From Phytohabitans flavus (GTDB taxonomy: Bacteria; Actinomycetota; Actinomycetes; Mycobacteriales; Micromonosporaceae): a stretch of DNA of 64,000 nucleotides. The notes beneath the pieces were generated by a model. It made no database searches, was not told where the DNA came from, and saw only the letters and a list, made by a program, of their open reading frames with translations. The position numbers and the translations under genes are program-made. The DNA is taken from NCBI RefSeq assembly GCF_011764545.1, contig NZ_AP022870.1:6888001-6952000 (forward strand), read 5' to 3'. Position 1 is the stretch's first letter. Every line of letters begins with the position of its first letter. This document shows, piece by piece, positions 56,023 through 64,000 of the stretch.

Positions 56023-56942
56023 GATGAGGCGTCTGAGCGCTGTGGATCATTGTTTTCGGACAAATCGTCGGGCTGCTCGCCGTCCGCGAGGTCGGTTACC
56101 TCGCCGTAGCTGCCGGTCGCCGCCAGCGCGGCGGCGAGCAGCAGCAGCTGGTTGAGCAGGTACAGGTAGAGCAGCAGGCCCACCGCGCCGGTGACCACCG
56201 TGTACGCGGGGTTGCGGTCGACCCGGATCACGTACTCCCGGCCGGCGGTGTTGAGGACCGTGATGCCGACCGCGACCAGGAGCATGGACGGGTAGAGCCG
56301 CCGCAGCGGCATGCGCAGCCGAGGGATGACCACCAGCAGCGCGGCCGCCAGGACCATGTTGTACGCCACGGTCAGGATCCACCCGACGAACGAGAGCAGG
56401 AGCGAGCCGTCCGCGCCCACCATGCCCCGGATGAGCGCCTCGATCGCGTCGGCGGCGGCCACCGAGATCGCCAGCAGCACGAACACCACGACCAGCACGA
56501 TCAGGTCGACGATCCGCCGGACCACGATGTTGCCCGGCTGCTGCTTCACCTCGTAAAGCGCGCGCTGGGAGGAGCGGATCGCCTCCACCCAGCCGATTCC
56601 GGTGATCACCAGCGTGAAGAGGCCGACGACACCGATCGTGCCGCTGCTCTCCTGGATCTGCTCGAGCCGCAGGAACGGCAGGTTCTGGTCGAGGAACCGG
56701 TCAGCCGCGTGGCGCAGCGGCGCACTCCGGTCGAGTACGAAGGCGAACGCCCAGTACGCGAGAAGGCCGAGCGCGAACACCGCGAAGAAGCCGTAGTAGG
56801 CGATCGCCGCCGCGAGCCGGCCGCCAAGCACCGCGCCGTACCTGTCGAGGGCCCGGTAGAGGTGGTCGAACGCCCGGGAACGGCGCCGGGCGGCGTCGAG
56901 CCGCCCGGTGATGCCCGCTTCCACCCGCGCGACGATGTTCAC
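56019..56942 (-). CDS. YihY/virulence factor BrkB family membrane protein
   Basis: A 307-residue membrane protein with the family pattern: AAAIAYYGFFAVFALGLLAYW, GWVEAIRSSQRALYEVKQQPG, IVDLIVLVVVFVLLAISVAAAD, and YRRLYPSMLLVAVGITVLN-type segments (here LRRLYPSMLLVAVGITVLN). About six helices, then a short hydrophilic tail. Once annotated as ribonuclease BN, the family's function is unresolved. It is followed by the acidic gene in an operon. Confidence 0.9.
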   Translation of the reverse strand: MNIVARVEAGITGRLDAARRRSRAFDHLYRALDRYGAVLGGRLAAAIAYYGFFAVFALGLLAYWAFAFVLDRSAPLRHAADRFLDQNLPFLRLEQIQESSGTIGVVGLFTLVITGIGWVEAIRSSQRALYEVKQQPGNIVVRRIVDLIVLVVVFVLLAISVAAADAIEALIRGMVGADGSLLLSFVGWILTVAYNMVLAAALLVVIPRLRMPLRRLYPSMLLVAVGITVLNTAGREYVIRVDRNPAYTVVTGAVGLLLYLYLLNQLLLLAAALAATGSYGEVTDLADGEQPDDLSENNDPQRSDASS

Positions 56943-56978
56943 GCCGACATCCTGACGGATACGCGCCCGCCGCGCGGG

Positions 56979-57515
56979 TTACCCGCCCAGACGAAAATCC
57001 CGGCGTGGCTGCCAGCGGGCCTCGCCCGTGTGCGAGAAGAGGGTGAAGGCGTCCACTTGGAACAGCGCGGAGAAGCCGGCCAGGTCCTCGTACACCGCGT
57101 CGAGCGCCTCGGGTGACACGTCCTGCGCGACGGTGACGTGCGGGTGGTACGGGAAGCGCCCCTCCCGCCGCAGGTCGCCGGTCTTGCCGATCGCGGCGGC
57201 GATCAGCTCACACTCGCTGATACCGGCCGCGACCACGACGAAGACCACCTCGGTGAGCGGCCGGAACGTGCCGGTACCGCGCAGGTGCAGCGAGAACGGT
57301 GGATGTGCGGCCGCCACCGCGGCCAAGTGGTCCTCGATCGCGGACAGCCGGTCGGGCTCGATCTCGGTCGGCCCGAGGAGGGTCAGGTGCGCCGGCACGT
57401 ACGCGGCCTGCGGGTCGCCCGCCTCGGCCCGCCGGTGAGTGAGGATGCTCCCCCACGGCTCGGGGATGTCGATGGCCACCCCGATCCGGGCGACCCGATC
57501 ATCGGGGGTGGCCAC
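56979..57515 (-). CDS. 2'-5' RNA ligase family protein (2H phosphoesterase)
   Basis: A 178-residue protein with the two HxT motifs of 2H phosphoesterases: VPAHLTLLG near residue 40 and YHPHVTVAQ near residue 125. Family members act as 2'-5' RNA ligases or cyclic phosphodiesterases, with roles in RNA or nucleotide processing. It starts 3 bases after the trpS stop and is thus in one transcription unit with it. Confidence 0.9.
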   Translation of the reverse strand: MATPDDRVARIGVAIDIPEPWGSILTHRRAEAGDPQAAYVPAHLTLLGPTEIEPDRLSAIEDHLAAVAAAHPPFSLHLRGTGTFRPLTEVVFVVVAAGISECELIAAAIGKTGDLRREGRFPYHPHVTVAQDVSPEALDAVYEDLAGFSALFQVDAFTLFSHTGEARWQPRRDFRLGG

Positions 57516-57518
57516 CTT

Positions 57519-58550
57519 TTACGCGTTCCGCGCCGGCGGCAAGAACCCGACCCGGTCGTACACCGTGCGCAGCGTCTCGGCGGCGACCGCACGGGCCTTC
57601 TCCGCGCCGATCGCGAGCAGCTTGTCGAGCTGGCTGGGGTCTTCGAGGTACGCCCGGGTGCGCTCCTGTATCGGCTTGACGAACCCGACCACGACCTCGG
57701 CGAGATCCTTCTTCAGGTCGCCGTAGCCCTTGCCCTCGTACCCGGCGACGAGGTCCTCGATCGTGCGGCCGGTGAGGGCCGAGTAGATCGTCAGCAGGTT
57801 GGAGACGCCCGCCTTGGCCTCCGGGTCGAAGATGATCTCGCGACCGGTGTCGGTGACCGCCGACCGGATCTTCTTCGCCGAGCGCGCCGGGTCGTCCAGC
57901 AGCTCGATGATGCCAGCCGGCGACGAGGCCGACTTGGACATCTTGGCGGTCGGCTCCTGTAGGTCGGTGATCTTCGCGGTGTCCCGCACGATGAACGGCG
58001 CCGGCATCGTGAACGTCTTGCCGAACAGCCCGTTGAACCGCTGGGCCAGGTCACGGGTCAGCTCCAGGTGCTGCCGCTGGTCCTCGCCCACCGGCACCGC
58101 GTCCGCCTGGTAGAGCAGGATGTCGGCGGCCTGGAGGATCGGGTACGTGAACAGGCCGACGCTGGACCGGTCGGCGCCCTGCTTTGCCGACTTGTCCTTG
58201 AACTGGGTCATCCGGCTCGCCTCGCCGAACCCGGTGATGCAGCTCATCACCCAGGCCAGCTGCGGGTGCTCGGGCACGTGTGACTGCACGAAGAGCGTGC
58301 ACCGCTCCGGGTCGAGGCCGGCCGCGAGCAGCTGGGCCGCTGACAGCCGGGTGCGCTGGCGCAGCTGGGCCGGGTCGTGACCCATCGTGATGGCGTGGAG
58401 GTCGACGACACAGTAGAAGGTGTCGTGCGTCTCCTGCATCGCGACCCAGTTACGCACCGCCCCTAAGTAGTTACCGAGATGGAATGAGTCGGCGGTCGGC
58501 TGGATGCCGGAAAGCACCCGAGGGCGGGGGGTTGCGTCAGACACCGACAT
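57519..58550 (-). CDS. trpS: Tryptophanyl-tRNA synthetase
   Basis: A 343-residue class I synthetase that charges tRNA-Trp. The HIGH-like motif is SGIQPTADSFHLGNYLGAV, and the KMSKS motif is complete (EPTAKMSKSASSP). The segments SCITGFGEASRMTQFKDKSAKQG and PILQAADILLY are typical of TrpRS. I start at ATG 58550; ATG 58559 is possible, and neither has a clear ribosome-binding site. It diverges from the sigma factor gene, 85 bases away. Confidence 0.96.
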   Translation of the reverse strand: MSVSDATPRPRVLSGIQPTADSFHLGNYLGAVRNWVAMQETHDTFYCVVDLHAITMGHDPAQLRQRTRLSAAQLLAAGLDPERCTLFVQSHVPEHPQLAWVMSCITGFGEASRMTQFKDKSAKQGADRSSVGLFTYPILQAADILLYQADAVPVGEDQRQHLELTRDLAQRFNGLFGKTFTMPAPFIVRDTAKITDLQEPTAKMSKSASSPAGIIELLDDPARSAKKIRSAVTDTGREIIFDPEAKAGVSNLLTIYSALTGRTIEDLVAGYEGKGYGDLKKDLAEVVVGFVKPIQERTRAYLEDPSQLDKLLAIGAEKARAVAAETLRTVYDRVGFLPPARNA

Positions 58551-58635
58551 GCCGGCCATTCTGACAGGAGTAGCGGGAACCGCCGACGCCGGCCGGGGCT
58601 CGTATCACAGGAACTCTGAGTGAAGGCGGTGGTCG

Positions 58636-59235
58636 GTGCCGGGACGCGACGCGCGGGCTTCGCCGGAGCAGGCAATCGGTGAGCTTTACCACGCCTGCTA
58701 TCGGCGCCTGGTCGCGCAGGTCTACGCGTTCACCACCGATCTGACGGAGGCGCAGGACGTGGTCCAGGAGGCATTCGCCCGGGCACTGGCCCGGCCGCGC
58801 GGTCTGGCCGACGTGGACAACCCGGAGGCGTGGCTGCGGACAGTGGCGGTCAACGTGGTCCGCCGGCGGTGGCGGCGCCGCAAACTGCTCGACACGATCC
58901 TGCTCCGCGACCGCCCGGTGGCCCGTACCGTCGTGCCGGCACCGGGGCCGGAGCGCGCCGACCTGCGGGACGCGCTCGCCGGCATCCCCGCCACGTACCG
59001 CGAGGTGGTCGTGCTGCACTACTTCGCCGACCTGCCGGTCGAGGAGGTCGCGGCGGTTCTGGAGGTGCCGGTGGGCACGGTCAAGTCCCGCCTGTCCCGC
59101 GGCCGCGCCGCGCTCGCCGAGCGGCTCGGCGACTACCGCGACCAAGGCACGGCCCCCCGGCCGGGCGGCGCCGCGCCCAGAGGGTCCGCGCCACCGCCGG
59201 GCGGCGGGGCCTCCACGGAGGTGGCACGTGCCTGA
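58636..59235 (+). CDS. RNA polymerase sigma factor, ECF type (SigE/SigE70-like)
   Basis: A 199-residue ECF sigma factor. Region 2: LYHACYRRLVAQVYAFTTDLTEAQDVVQEAFARAL and PEAWLRTVAVNVVRRRWRRR. Region 4: PATYREVVVLHYFADLPVEEVAAVLEVPVGTVKSRLSRGRAAL. A Pro/Gly-rich tail of about 35 residues follows. The GTG start lacks a clear ribosome-binding site. The next gene overlaps by 8 bases and encodes a membrane-anchored protein in the position of an anti-sigma factor. Confidence 0.93.
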   Translation: MPGRDARASPEQAIGELYHACYRRLVAQVYAFTTDLTEAQDVVQEAFARALARPRGLADVDNPEAWLRTVAVNVVRRRWRRRKLLDTILLRDRPVARTVVPAPGPERADLRDALAGIPATYREVVVLHYFADLPVEEVAAVLEVPVGTVKSRLSRGRAALAERLGDYRDQGTAPRPGGAAPRGSAPPPGGGASTEVARA

Positions 59236-60421
59236 GCTGGAGACGAGGCTCGCCCACGAGCGCGAGGACCTACTCGACGCGATCGAGCAGCCGCCGCTGG
59301 AGCGGATCGGGGCGCGGGCTGCCGGCATCCGCCACCGCCGCCGGGCACGGCGGGCGGGCGTGGCACTGGCGGTCGTGGCGGCCGCCGGTTTCGTGGCGGT
59401 GCGGCCGTGGAGCACCGATCCCGAGCCGCCGCCGGTGGCGGTAGCCAGCCCTTCGCCAGGCGTCGTGTACACCGACGCCGGCATCACGATCAACGGCCTG
59501 ACCGGCGACGGCTACATCGACCCGCGCGGCTGGATCACCGACGTCGAGTTCACCGACCCCGACAACGGGTACGCGCTGGTCCAGTGCCGGGCCGGCGAGG
59601 ATCCCTGCCCGGCGAGCCTGGCCCGCTCCACCGACGGCGGCATCACCTGGCGGCTCGCGACGATGCCGCCCTCGGCAGGCGCGCCCCTGGACATCACCGC
59701 GTTCCCGGATGGGCGGCTCGTCGTCGCCGGGTACGTCTCGACAGACAGCGGGCAGACCTGGCAGGCCACCACGCGCCCCAACGGCCCCACGACGGTGATC
59801 GGAAAGGGCCAGGTGCCGCGGCTGGGCGACGGCGGGGTCGAGGTCTGGAGCTCCATGTACGGAAACCGTGGCGAACTGGTCCGGCAGCCGCCGGGCATGA
59901 CGGTCAGCTGGGTCGCCGGTGCTCCCACGGCGACCGGCGGATGGTGGGTCGGCGGCACCGGGGACAGCGGGCCGGCGGTGGCGGTGACCCGTGACGGCGG
60001 GGCCAGCTGGGAGGTGCACGCGCTCGGCGCCCCCGGCCAGACCGCGCAGGTGTCGGTGCTCGGCGATCACGTGTACGCGACTGTGCTCGGCCCCGACCGC
60101 CAGATCACCGCGATCTACATGTCGACCGACTCCGGCCAGCGGTTCACCCGTACGACGAGCGGCCCGGTCACCACCCCGGGCGGGCTGGCCGGCGAGGCGG
60201 TACCGCTGCTCGACGGGCGGCTGCTGATCACCGGGACCGACCAGAAGTGGTACCTCAGCGAGGACGACGGTCGCACGTTCACGTGGGCCGACGGCAGCCT
60301 CCCCATCGTCGGGCCGATCGTCCGCACACCCGCCGGCTACGTCGCGTACGACCTCTTCGGCTCGGACTGGGCGGCGTTCTCCGCCGACGGCTCGACGTGG
60401 CGCAAGCTCCAGGTGAACTGA
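59228..60421 (+). CDS. Membrane-anchored Asp-box (BNR) beta-propeller protein, sigma-linked
   Basis: A 397-residue protein. A short cytoplasmic N-terminus (LETRLAHEREDLLDAIEQPP) is followed by one membrane segment (AGVALAVVAAAGFVAV). The exported part then carries repeated Asp-box motifs: STDGGITWR, STDSGQTWQ, TRDGGASWE, STDSGQRFT and SEDDGRTFT, which predict a sialidase-like beta-propeller. Overlap with the sigma factor gene suggests it acts as an anti-sigma-like sensor, but the N-terminus lacks a recognisable zinc-binding anti-sigma motif. No catalytic sialidase residues were seen. Confidence 0.82.
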   Translation: MPELETRLAHEREDLLDAIEQPPLERIGARAAGIRHRRRARRAGVALAVVAAAGFVAVRPWSTDPEPPPVAVASPSPGVVYTDAGITINGLTGDGYIDPRGWITDVEFTDPDNGYALVQCRAGEDPCPASLARSTDGGITWRLATMPPSAGAPLDITAFPDGRLVVAGYVSTDSGQTWQATTRPNGPTTVIGKGQVPRLGDGGVEVWSSMYGNRGELVRQPPGMTVSWVAGAPTATGGWWVGGTGDSGPAVAVTRDGGASWEVHALGAPGQTAQVSVLGDHVYATVLGPDRQITAIYMSTDSGQRFTRTTSGPVTTPGGLAGEAVPLLDGRLLITGTDQKWYLSEDDGRTFTWADGSLPIVGPIVRTPAGYVAYDLFGSDWAAFSADGSTWRKLQVN

Positions 60422-61420
60422 TCAGGCGTTCTCCCTGATCGTCACCTCGACCGCGACGCGGGTGGCCGGGACCGGCGCCGGGGGCGGTACGTGCGCGGCG
60501 ATGGCCACCCGGGCCACCCGCCTGCCGTCGAGCTCCAGCACGCGCAGCCGCCACGCGGCCGGCTCGCCGTCGTCGTCCTCGGGCACCACGGCGGTCACCT
60601 CGTCGCCCACCAGCGGGAGCCGGCCCAGCCGCGCCATCACGAAGCCGCCCACCGTCTCGTAGGGGCCGGTGGGCAGCGGGAAGCCGGCACGCTCGGCGAA
60701 GTCGGCGAGGTTGAGGCGGCCGTCCACCTCGGCGCCGCTGGCGGGGGCCGGGTCGGGCGCGGCGTCGTACTCGTCGTGGATCTCGCCGACCAGCTCTTCG
60801 ATCAGGTCTTCGAGCGTGACGATGCCGGCCGTCCCGCCGTACTCGTCGACGACCACCGCCAGGTGCTGCCGCTCACGGCGCATCTCGGAGAGGGCGGCGA
60901 GCACCCGCTTGCTGCCGGGCAGCCGCTTGACCTCGCGGGTCAGCTCGCGGACCGTGCCTCGGCCGTCGCCCGGTGGGCGGATCAGCAGGTCGCGCAGGTG
61001 GACGAAGCCCACGACGTCATCGTGTGTGCCGTCCATTACGGGGTATCGGGTGTGAGTCTCCGCCCGTACCATCTGGGCCGCCTCGTCAAGGGTGAGCCCG
61101 GCGTCGAGGAAGGTTACGTCGGTGCGCGGCATCATCACTTCGCGAACCAGGCTGGCGCCGGCGGTGAGCACCTCGTCGATGATCCGGCGCTCGACCGGGT
61201 CGAGGAGCGTGTTCGCCGCGATCAGGTCGCGCAGCTCGCCCTCGCTGATCCGCTCGCGCCCGGCCGTGCGGTCTGCGCCGAGCAGTCCGGCGACCGCGTC
61301 AGCCAGCCGGATCACGATCCGGGCGGCGGCACGCCTGACCGGACCGGACTCTCGTCGGGAACGCCCCGACGTCTTGGTATGTCGTCGGGGCCCGGCGTTA
61401 CCGCCGCCCGTGTCCTGCAT
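60422..61420 (-). CDS. CorC/HlyC-like CBS-domain protein without DUF21 membrane part
   Basis: A 332-residue cytosolic protein. Order: basic N-terminus, RISEGELRDLIAANTLLDPVERRIIDEVL, a CBS pair (VREVMMPRTDVTFLDAGLTLDEAA, RYPVMDGTHDDVVGFVHLRDLL and LAVVVDEYGGTAGIVTLEDLIEELVGEI), and a C-terminal CorC_HlyC domain (GFPLPTGPYETVGGFVMARLGRLPLVGD). The DUF21 membrane region of hemolysin-type proteins is missing, so it resembles CorC, a modulator of Mg/Co efflux. Some relatives sit beside ybeY and era; here the neighbours are unrelated. ATG 61420 follows GGAAATGGTAG-like sequence weakly. Confidence 0.88.
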   Translation of the reverse strand: MQDTGGGNAGPRRHTKTSGRSRRESGPVRRAAARIVIRLADAVAGLLGADRTAGRERISEGELRDLIAANTLLDPVERRIIDEVLTAGASLVREVMMPRTDVTFLDAGLTLDEAAQMVRAETHTRYPVMDGTHDDVVGFVHLRDLLIRPPGDGRGTVRELTREVKRLPGSKRVLAALSEMRRERQHLAVVVDEYGGTAGIVTLEDLIEELVGEIHDEYDAAPDPAPASGAEVDGRLNLADFAERAGFPLPTGPYETVGGFVMARLGRLPLVGDEVTAVVPEDDDGEPAAWRLRVLELDGRRVARVAIAAHVPPPAPVPATRVAVEVTIRENA

Positions 61421-61478
61421 GGGGAAATGGTAGACAGGCGCGGGCGCACGTGCCTTCCCAACCAGTGTTCGAAGTTGT

Positions 61479-61507
61479 TTGTTCTTGGTCGAATCTGGTG
61501 GAATAGT
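61479..61507 (+). promoter_or_regulatory. Possible promoter of galE-galK
   Basis: TTGTTC (61479-61484) and AATAGT (61502-61507) match -35 and -10 consensus in four of six positions each, with a 17-base spacer. They lie 55 bases before the galE GTG, which has a GAGGAGAG site. Confidence 0.4.
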
Positions 61508-61561
61508 GGAACCTCGTAGCCTAGCCACGCACCCGCACCGTTCGAGGAGAGAGGCCATCTC

Positions 61562-62536
61562 GTGAAACTGCTCGTCACCGGCGGCGCCGGATACGTCGGC
61601 AGCGTTGTCAGCCGGATGCTCCTCGACGCCGGCCACGAGGTTGTCGTCCTCGACGACCTGTGCACCGGCCACGCGGTCGCGATCGCGCCGGAGGCCACGT
61701 TCGTCCAGGCGTCGATCCACGACGCGGCGCAGGTCCTCACGCCGGAGGCGGGCTTCGACGGGGTGCTGCACTTCGCCGGGCTGATCGCCGCCGGCGAGTC
61801 GATGGCAAAGCCCGAGCTGTACTGGGACGCCAACGTGGTCGGCTCGCTGGCCCTGCTCGACGCCGTGCGCGCGGCGGGGGTGCGGCGGTTCGTCTTCTCC
61901 TCCACCGCGGCGGTGTATGGCAACCCGACCGAGCTGCCGATCCGGGAGACCGCGGTCAAGCACCCGACGAGCACGTACGGGTCGACCAAGCTGGCCTTCG
62001 ACCTGGCGCTGACGTCGGAGGCGTTCGCGCACGAGCTGGCCGCGGTGTCGCTGCGCTACTTCAACGTCGCCGGCGCCTACCTGCGCCCGGGAGTGTCGAT
62101 CGGCGAGCGGCACGACCCGGAGACCCACCTGATCCCGATCGCATTGCAGGTGGTCTCCGGCAAGCGGGACAAGCTCCAGCTCTTCGGCGACGACTACCCC
62201 ACCGACGACGGCACCTGCGTGCGCGACTACATCCACGTCGAGGACCTGGCCCGGGCCCACCTGCTCGCGCTGGAAGGCGCGACGCCCGGCGAACACAAGA
62301 TCTACAACCTCGGCAGCGGTACCGGCTTCTCCAACCGCCAGGTGGTCGAAGTGGTCCGCGAGGTGACCGGCCACCCGCTCCCGGTCGAGATCGCGCCCCG
62401 CCGCTCCGGCGACCCGGCGGCGCTGGTGGCCTCCTCCGAGCTGGCCCGCCAGGAGCTGGGTTGGACGCCGGTCAAGACGACGCTGCGCGACATGGTCTCC
62501 GACGCGTGGGCGTTCTACAGCGAGCACGTCTCGTGA
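61562..62536 (+). CDS. galE: UDP-glucose 4-epimerase
   Basis: A 324-residue short-chain dehydrogenase-type enzyme. NAD-binding motif VTGGAGYVGS, catalytic FSSTAAVYGNPTELP with Tyr and Lys in TYGSTKLAFD, and the typical RYFNVAGA, DYPTDDGTCVRDYIHVEDLA and NLGSGTGFS segments. It interconverts UDP-glucose and UDP-galactose in galactose use and envelope sugar supply. GTG start; its stop overlaps the galK GTG (GTGA). Confidence 0.96.
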   Translation: MKLLVTGGAGYVGSVVSRMLLDAGHEVVVLDDLCTGHAVAIAPEATFVQASIHDAAQVLTPEAGFDGVLHFAGLIAAGESMAKPELYWDANVVGSLALLDAVRAAGVRRFVFSSTAAVYGNPTELPIRETAVKHPTSTYGSTKLAFDLALTSEAFAHELAAVSLRYFNVAGAYLRPGVSIGERHDPETHLIPIALQVVSGKRDKLQLFGDDYPTDDGTCVRDYIHVEDLARAHLLALEGATPGEHKIYNLGSGTGFSNRQVVEVVREVTGHPLPVEIAPRRSGDPAALVASSELARQELGWTPVKTTLRDMVSDAWAFYSEHVS

Positions 62537-63636
62537 AGCAGTTCGTCGCGGCCTACGGCACCGAGCCCGACGGTGTGTGGGCCGCGCCCGGTCGGGTCAA
62601 CCTGATCGGCGAGCACACCGACTACAACGACGGCTTCGTGCTCCCGTTCGCGCTCCCGCAGCGTACGGTGGTGGCCGCGTCCAGGTCGGACACTCCGGAG
62701 TGGACAGTCTGGTCCGAGCAGGCGGACGAGCAGATCACGTTCGACCTGTCCAACCGCGTCTCAGGCTGGGGGGCGTACGTCGCCGGCGTGGTCTGGGTCC
62801 TGCGCGAGGCCGGCTTCGACGTGCCCGGCGCGCGCGTGGTGATCACGTCCGATGTCCCGCTGGGCGCCGGCCTGTCGTCGTCGGCCGCGCTGGAGTCCGC
62901 CGTGCTCACCGCGCTCGTCGACCTCGGCGGCCTCGACCTGCCGGTGGACGAGCGACCGGCGCTGGCCCAGCGCGCGGAGAACGACTACGCCGGCATGCCC
63001 TGCGGGATCATGGACCAGTCGGCGTCGATCCGGTCTCGGGAGGGGCACGCGCTGTTCCTCGACTGCCGGTCGCTGGAGGTCGAGCACATCCCGTTCGACG
63101 TGGCGGCGGCCGGGCTCGCGGTGCTGGTCATCGACACGAAGGCGCCGCACAGGCACGTCACAGGTGAGTACGCCGCGCGCCGCGCCACCTGCGAGGAGGC
63201 CGCCCGGGCCCTGGGCGTACCCGCCCTGCGCGACGCGACGCTCTCGATGGTGGCGGAGCTGGCCGACCCGGTACAGCAGCGGCGCGCGCGGCACGTGGTC
63301 ACCGAGGACCAGCGCGTACTCGACACGGTGGCTCTGCTGCGCGAGGGCCGGGTACGCGAGATCGGCCCCCTGATGACCGCCTCGCACACCTCGATGCGCG
63401 ACGACTTCGAGATCACGGTGCCCGAGGTCGATACCGCGGTCGAGGCGGCCCTGTCCGCCGGCGCGTACGGCGCCCGGATGACCGGCGGCGGCTTCGGCGG
63501 CTGCGTGCTCGCGCTTGTCGACTCCGACGCGACGGACAAGGTGGCCAGTGCGGTCGCCGAGGCTTTCGCCGCCCGCGGCTACATCCCGCCCGAGCCGTTT
63601 GTCGCCGTCCCCGGCCCGGGAGCGGTCCGCCTGTAG
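62533..63636 (+). CDS. galK: Galactokinase
   Basis: A 367-residue GHMP kinase. Galactokinase signature GRVNLIGEHTDYNDGFVLPFAL, ATP-binding PLGAGLSSSAALES, NDYAGMPCGIMDQSAS (catalytic Asp region) and the C-terminal MTGGGFGGCVLALV. It phosphorylates galactose to galactose 1-phosphate. It is translationally coupled to galE; a galT gene is not in the window. GTG 62533 starts right before the FVAAYGTEPDGVWAAPGRVN family start. Confidence 0.96.
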   Translation: MKQFVAAYGTEPDGVWAAPGRVNLIGEHTDYNDGFVLPFALPQRTVVAASRSDTPEWTVWSEQADEQITFDLSNRVSGWGAYVAGVVWVLREAGFDVPGARVVITSDVPLGAGLSSSAALESAVLTALVDLGGLDLPVDERPALAQRAENDYAGMPCGIMDQSASIRSREGHALFLDCRSLEVEHIPFDVAAAGLAVLVIDTKAPHRHVTGEYAARRATCEEAARALGVPALRDATLSMVAELADPVQQRRARHVVTEDQRVLDTVALLREGRVREIGPLMTASHTSMRDDFEITVPEVDTAVEAALSAGAYGARMTGGGFGGCVLALVDSDATDKVASAVAEAFAARGYIPPEPFVAVPGPGAVRL

Positions 63637-63692
63637 CTGCGCCCACTCAGCCTGGGTGCGCACGCGCACCCGGGCGCGATGGGTTGTGAACC

Positions 63693-63755
63693 GCGGAGGG
63701 TGAGGCCGCGGGAGCAGCGGTCTGGACCACCGCGGACATCGCGGTAGCTCAGATC
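63693..63755 (+). repeat. 63-nt dispersed repeat, copy C
   Basis: Gap-free match to 36456-36518 (4 differences) and to the minus strand of 22703-22765 (6 differences). It lies between the convergent galK and cysN genes. In the forward frame it reads EGEAAGAAVWTTADIAVAQI, ending at TAA. Confidence 0.9.
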
Positions 63756-63757
63756 CT

Positions 63758-64000
63758 CTAAGCCGTCTCGATGATCATGGCGGCGCCGACCGTGCGGTTG
63801 GTGGTCTCGTCGATGAGGATGAAGCCGCCGGTGGTGCGGTTGCGGCGGTATTCGTCGGCGAGCAGGGGCAGGGTCGTGCGGATGCGGATGCGGCCGATCT
63901 CGTTGAGGGTGAGTTGGGTGGCGCTTTCGTCGCGGTGCAGTGAGTTGACGTCGAGCCGGTACTGAAGGCCGCGGACGACGGCGCGGGCCGCGCGAGTGGT
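63758..64000 (-). CDS. cysN: Sulfate adenylyltransferase subunit 1, C-terminal end (partial)
   Basis: Only the last 80 codons are inside the window; the gene continues beyond base 64000. The visible C-terminus reads LQYRLDVNSLHRDESATQLT, NEIGRIRIRTTLPLLADEY and RRNRTTGGFILIDETTNRTV, the usual end of CysN (or a CysNC fusion without the kinase part, since it stops here). CysN is the GTPase subunit that, with CysD, makes APS from sulfate and ATP. The TAG stop is at 63758-63760. Confidence 0.88.
   Translation of the reverse strand, partial: TTRAARAVVRGLQYRLDVNSLHRDESATQLTLNEIGRIRIRTTLPLLADEYRRNRTTGGFILIDETTNRTVGAAMIIETA

Overview
The window is high-GC actinomycete DNA. Most likely it is a chromosomal segment of a member of the Micromonosporaceae (Micromonospora, Actinoplanes and relatives). 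That family assignment is inferred from GC-rich codon use, frequent GTG starts, overlapping ATGA/GTGA gene junctions, and recognisable actinomycete families: the GTPase/roadblock/DUF742/histidine-kinase conservon, GPP34, SCO6745-like, and the acidic 'primosomal-like' protein. No rRNA, tRNA, CRISPR array, prophage or intact insertion sequence was found. About 60 protein genes are supported.

Layout. 0-6 kb: tail of an ABC exporter; a short threonyl-tRNA synthetase without editing domains, preceded by a 20-residue leader peptide with three consecutive Thr codons and a terminator hairpin; and a three-gene operon of circularly permuted ATP-grasp, alpha-E and transglutaminase proteins. 6-14 kb: DedA protein, NAD(P)H-quinone dehydrogenase of the LpdA type, gamma-glutamylcyclotransferase-like protein, SCO6745-like protein, MBL hydrolase, DUF4349 lipoprotein, M20 amidohydrolase. 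14-23 kb: a membrane Ser/Thr kinase, then a deoxyribose/pyrimidine salvage group (phosphosugar mutase, upp, deoC and an aldehyde dehydrogenase pair). 23-31 kb: Uma2 protein, BlaI-type repressor with M56 peptidase, a broken TIR-like relic, and cydABDC behind a dense cluster of GTAG/CTAC inverted repeats. 31-42 kb: PadR regulator, acidic protein, a 919-residue Pro-rich protein, and a conservon. 42-52 kb: adenosine deaminase, rRNA methyltransferase, thymidine phosphorylase, cytidine deaminase and a BMP-type nucleoside ABC importer. 52-64 kb: TetR, MerR and LacI regulators, YihY/BrkB, 2'-5' RNA ligase-like protein, trpS, a sigma factor with an Asp-box protein, a CorC-like CBS protein, galE-galK, and the 3' end of cysN.

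How the genes work together. Two blocks deal with nucleosides. The BMP importer would bring nucleosides in. Cytidine deaminase, adenosine deaminase and thymidine phosphorylase would release bases and sugar phosphates. Upp would recapture uracil, DeoC would split deoxyribose-5-phosphate, and the adjacent aldehyde dehydrogenase could oxidise the acetaldehyde. The conservon probably forms a membrane-associated GTPase signalling complex.

Sequence quality. Thirteen otherwise recognisable genes between 1.3 and 46.2 kb need 16 single-base corrections (15 missing bases, one extra), most or all of them in or beside short G/C runs. None is needed from 47 to 64 kb. Many affected genes are housekeeping genes, so I treat these as probable assembly errors and give joined coordinates. 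The most interesting non-coding signals are the Thr attenuator, a gap-free 63-nt repeat present in three convergent intergenic regions, the operator cluster before cydA, and a synonymously diverged copy of a permease gene's last 20 codons.
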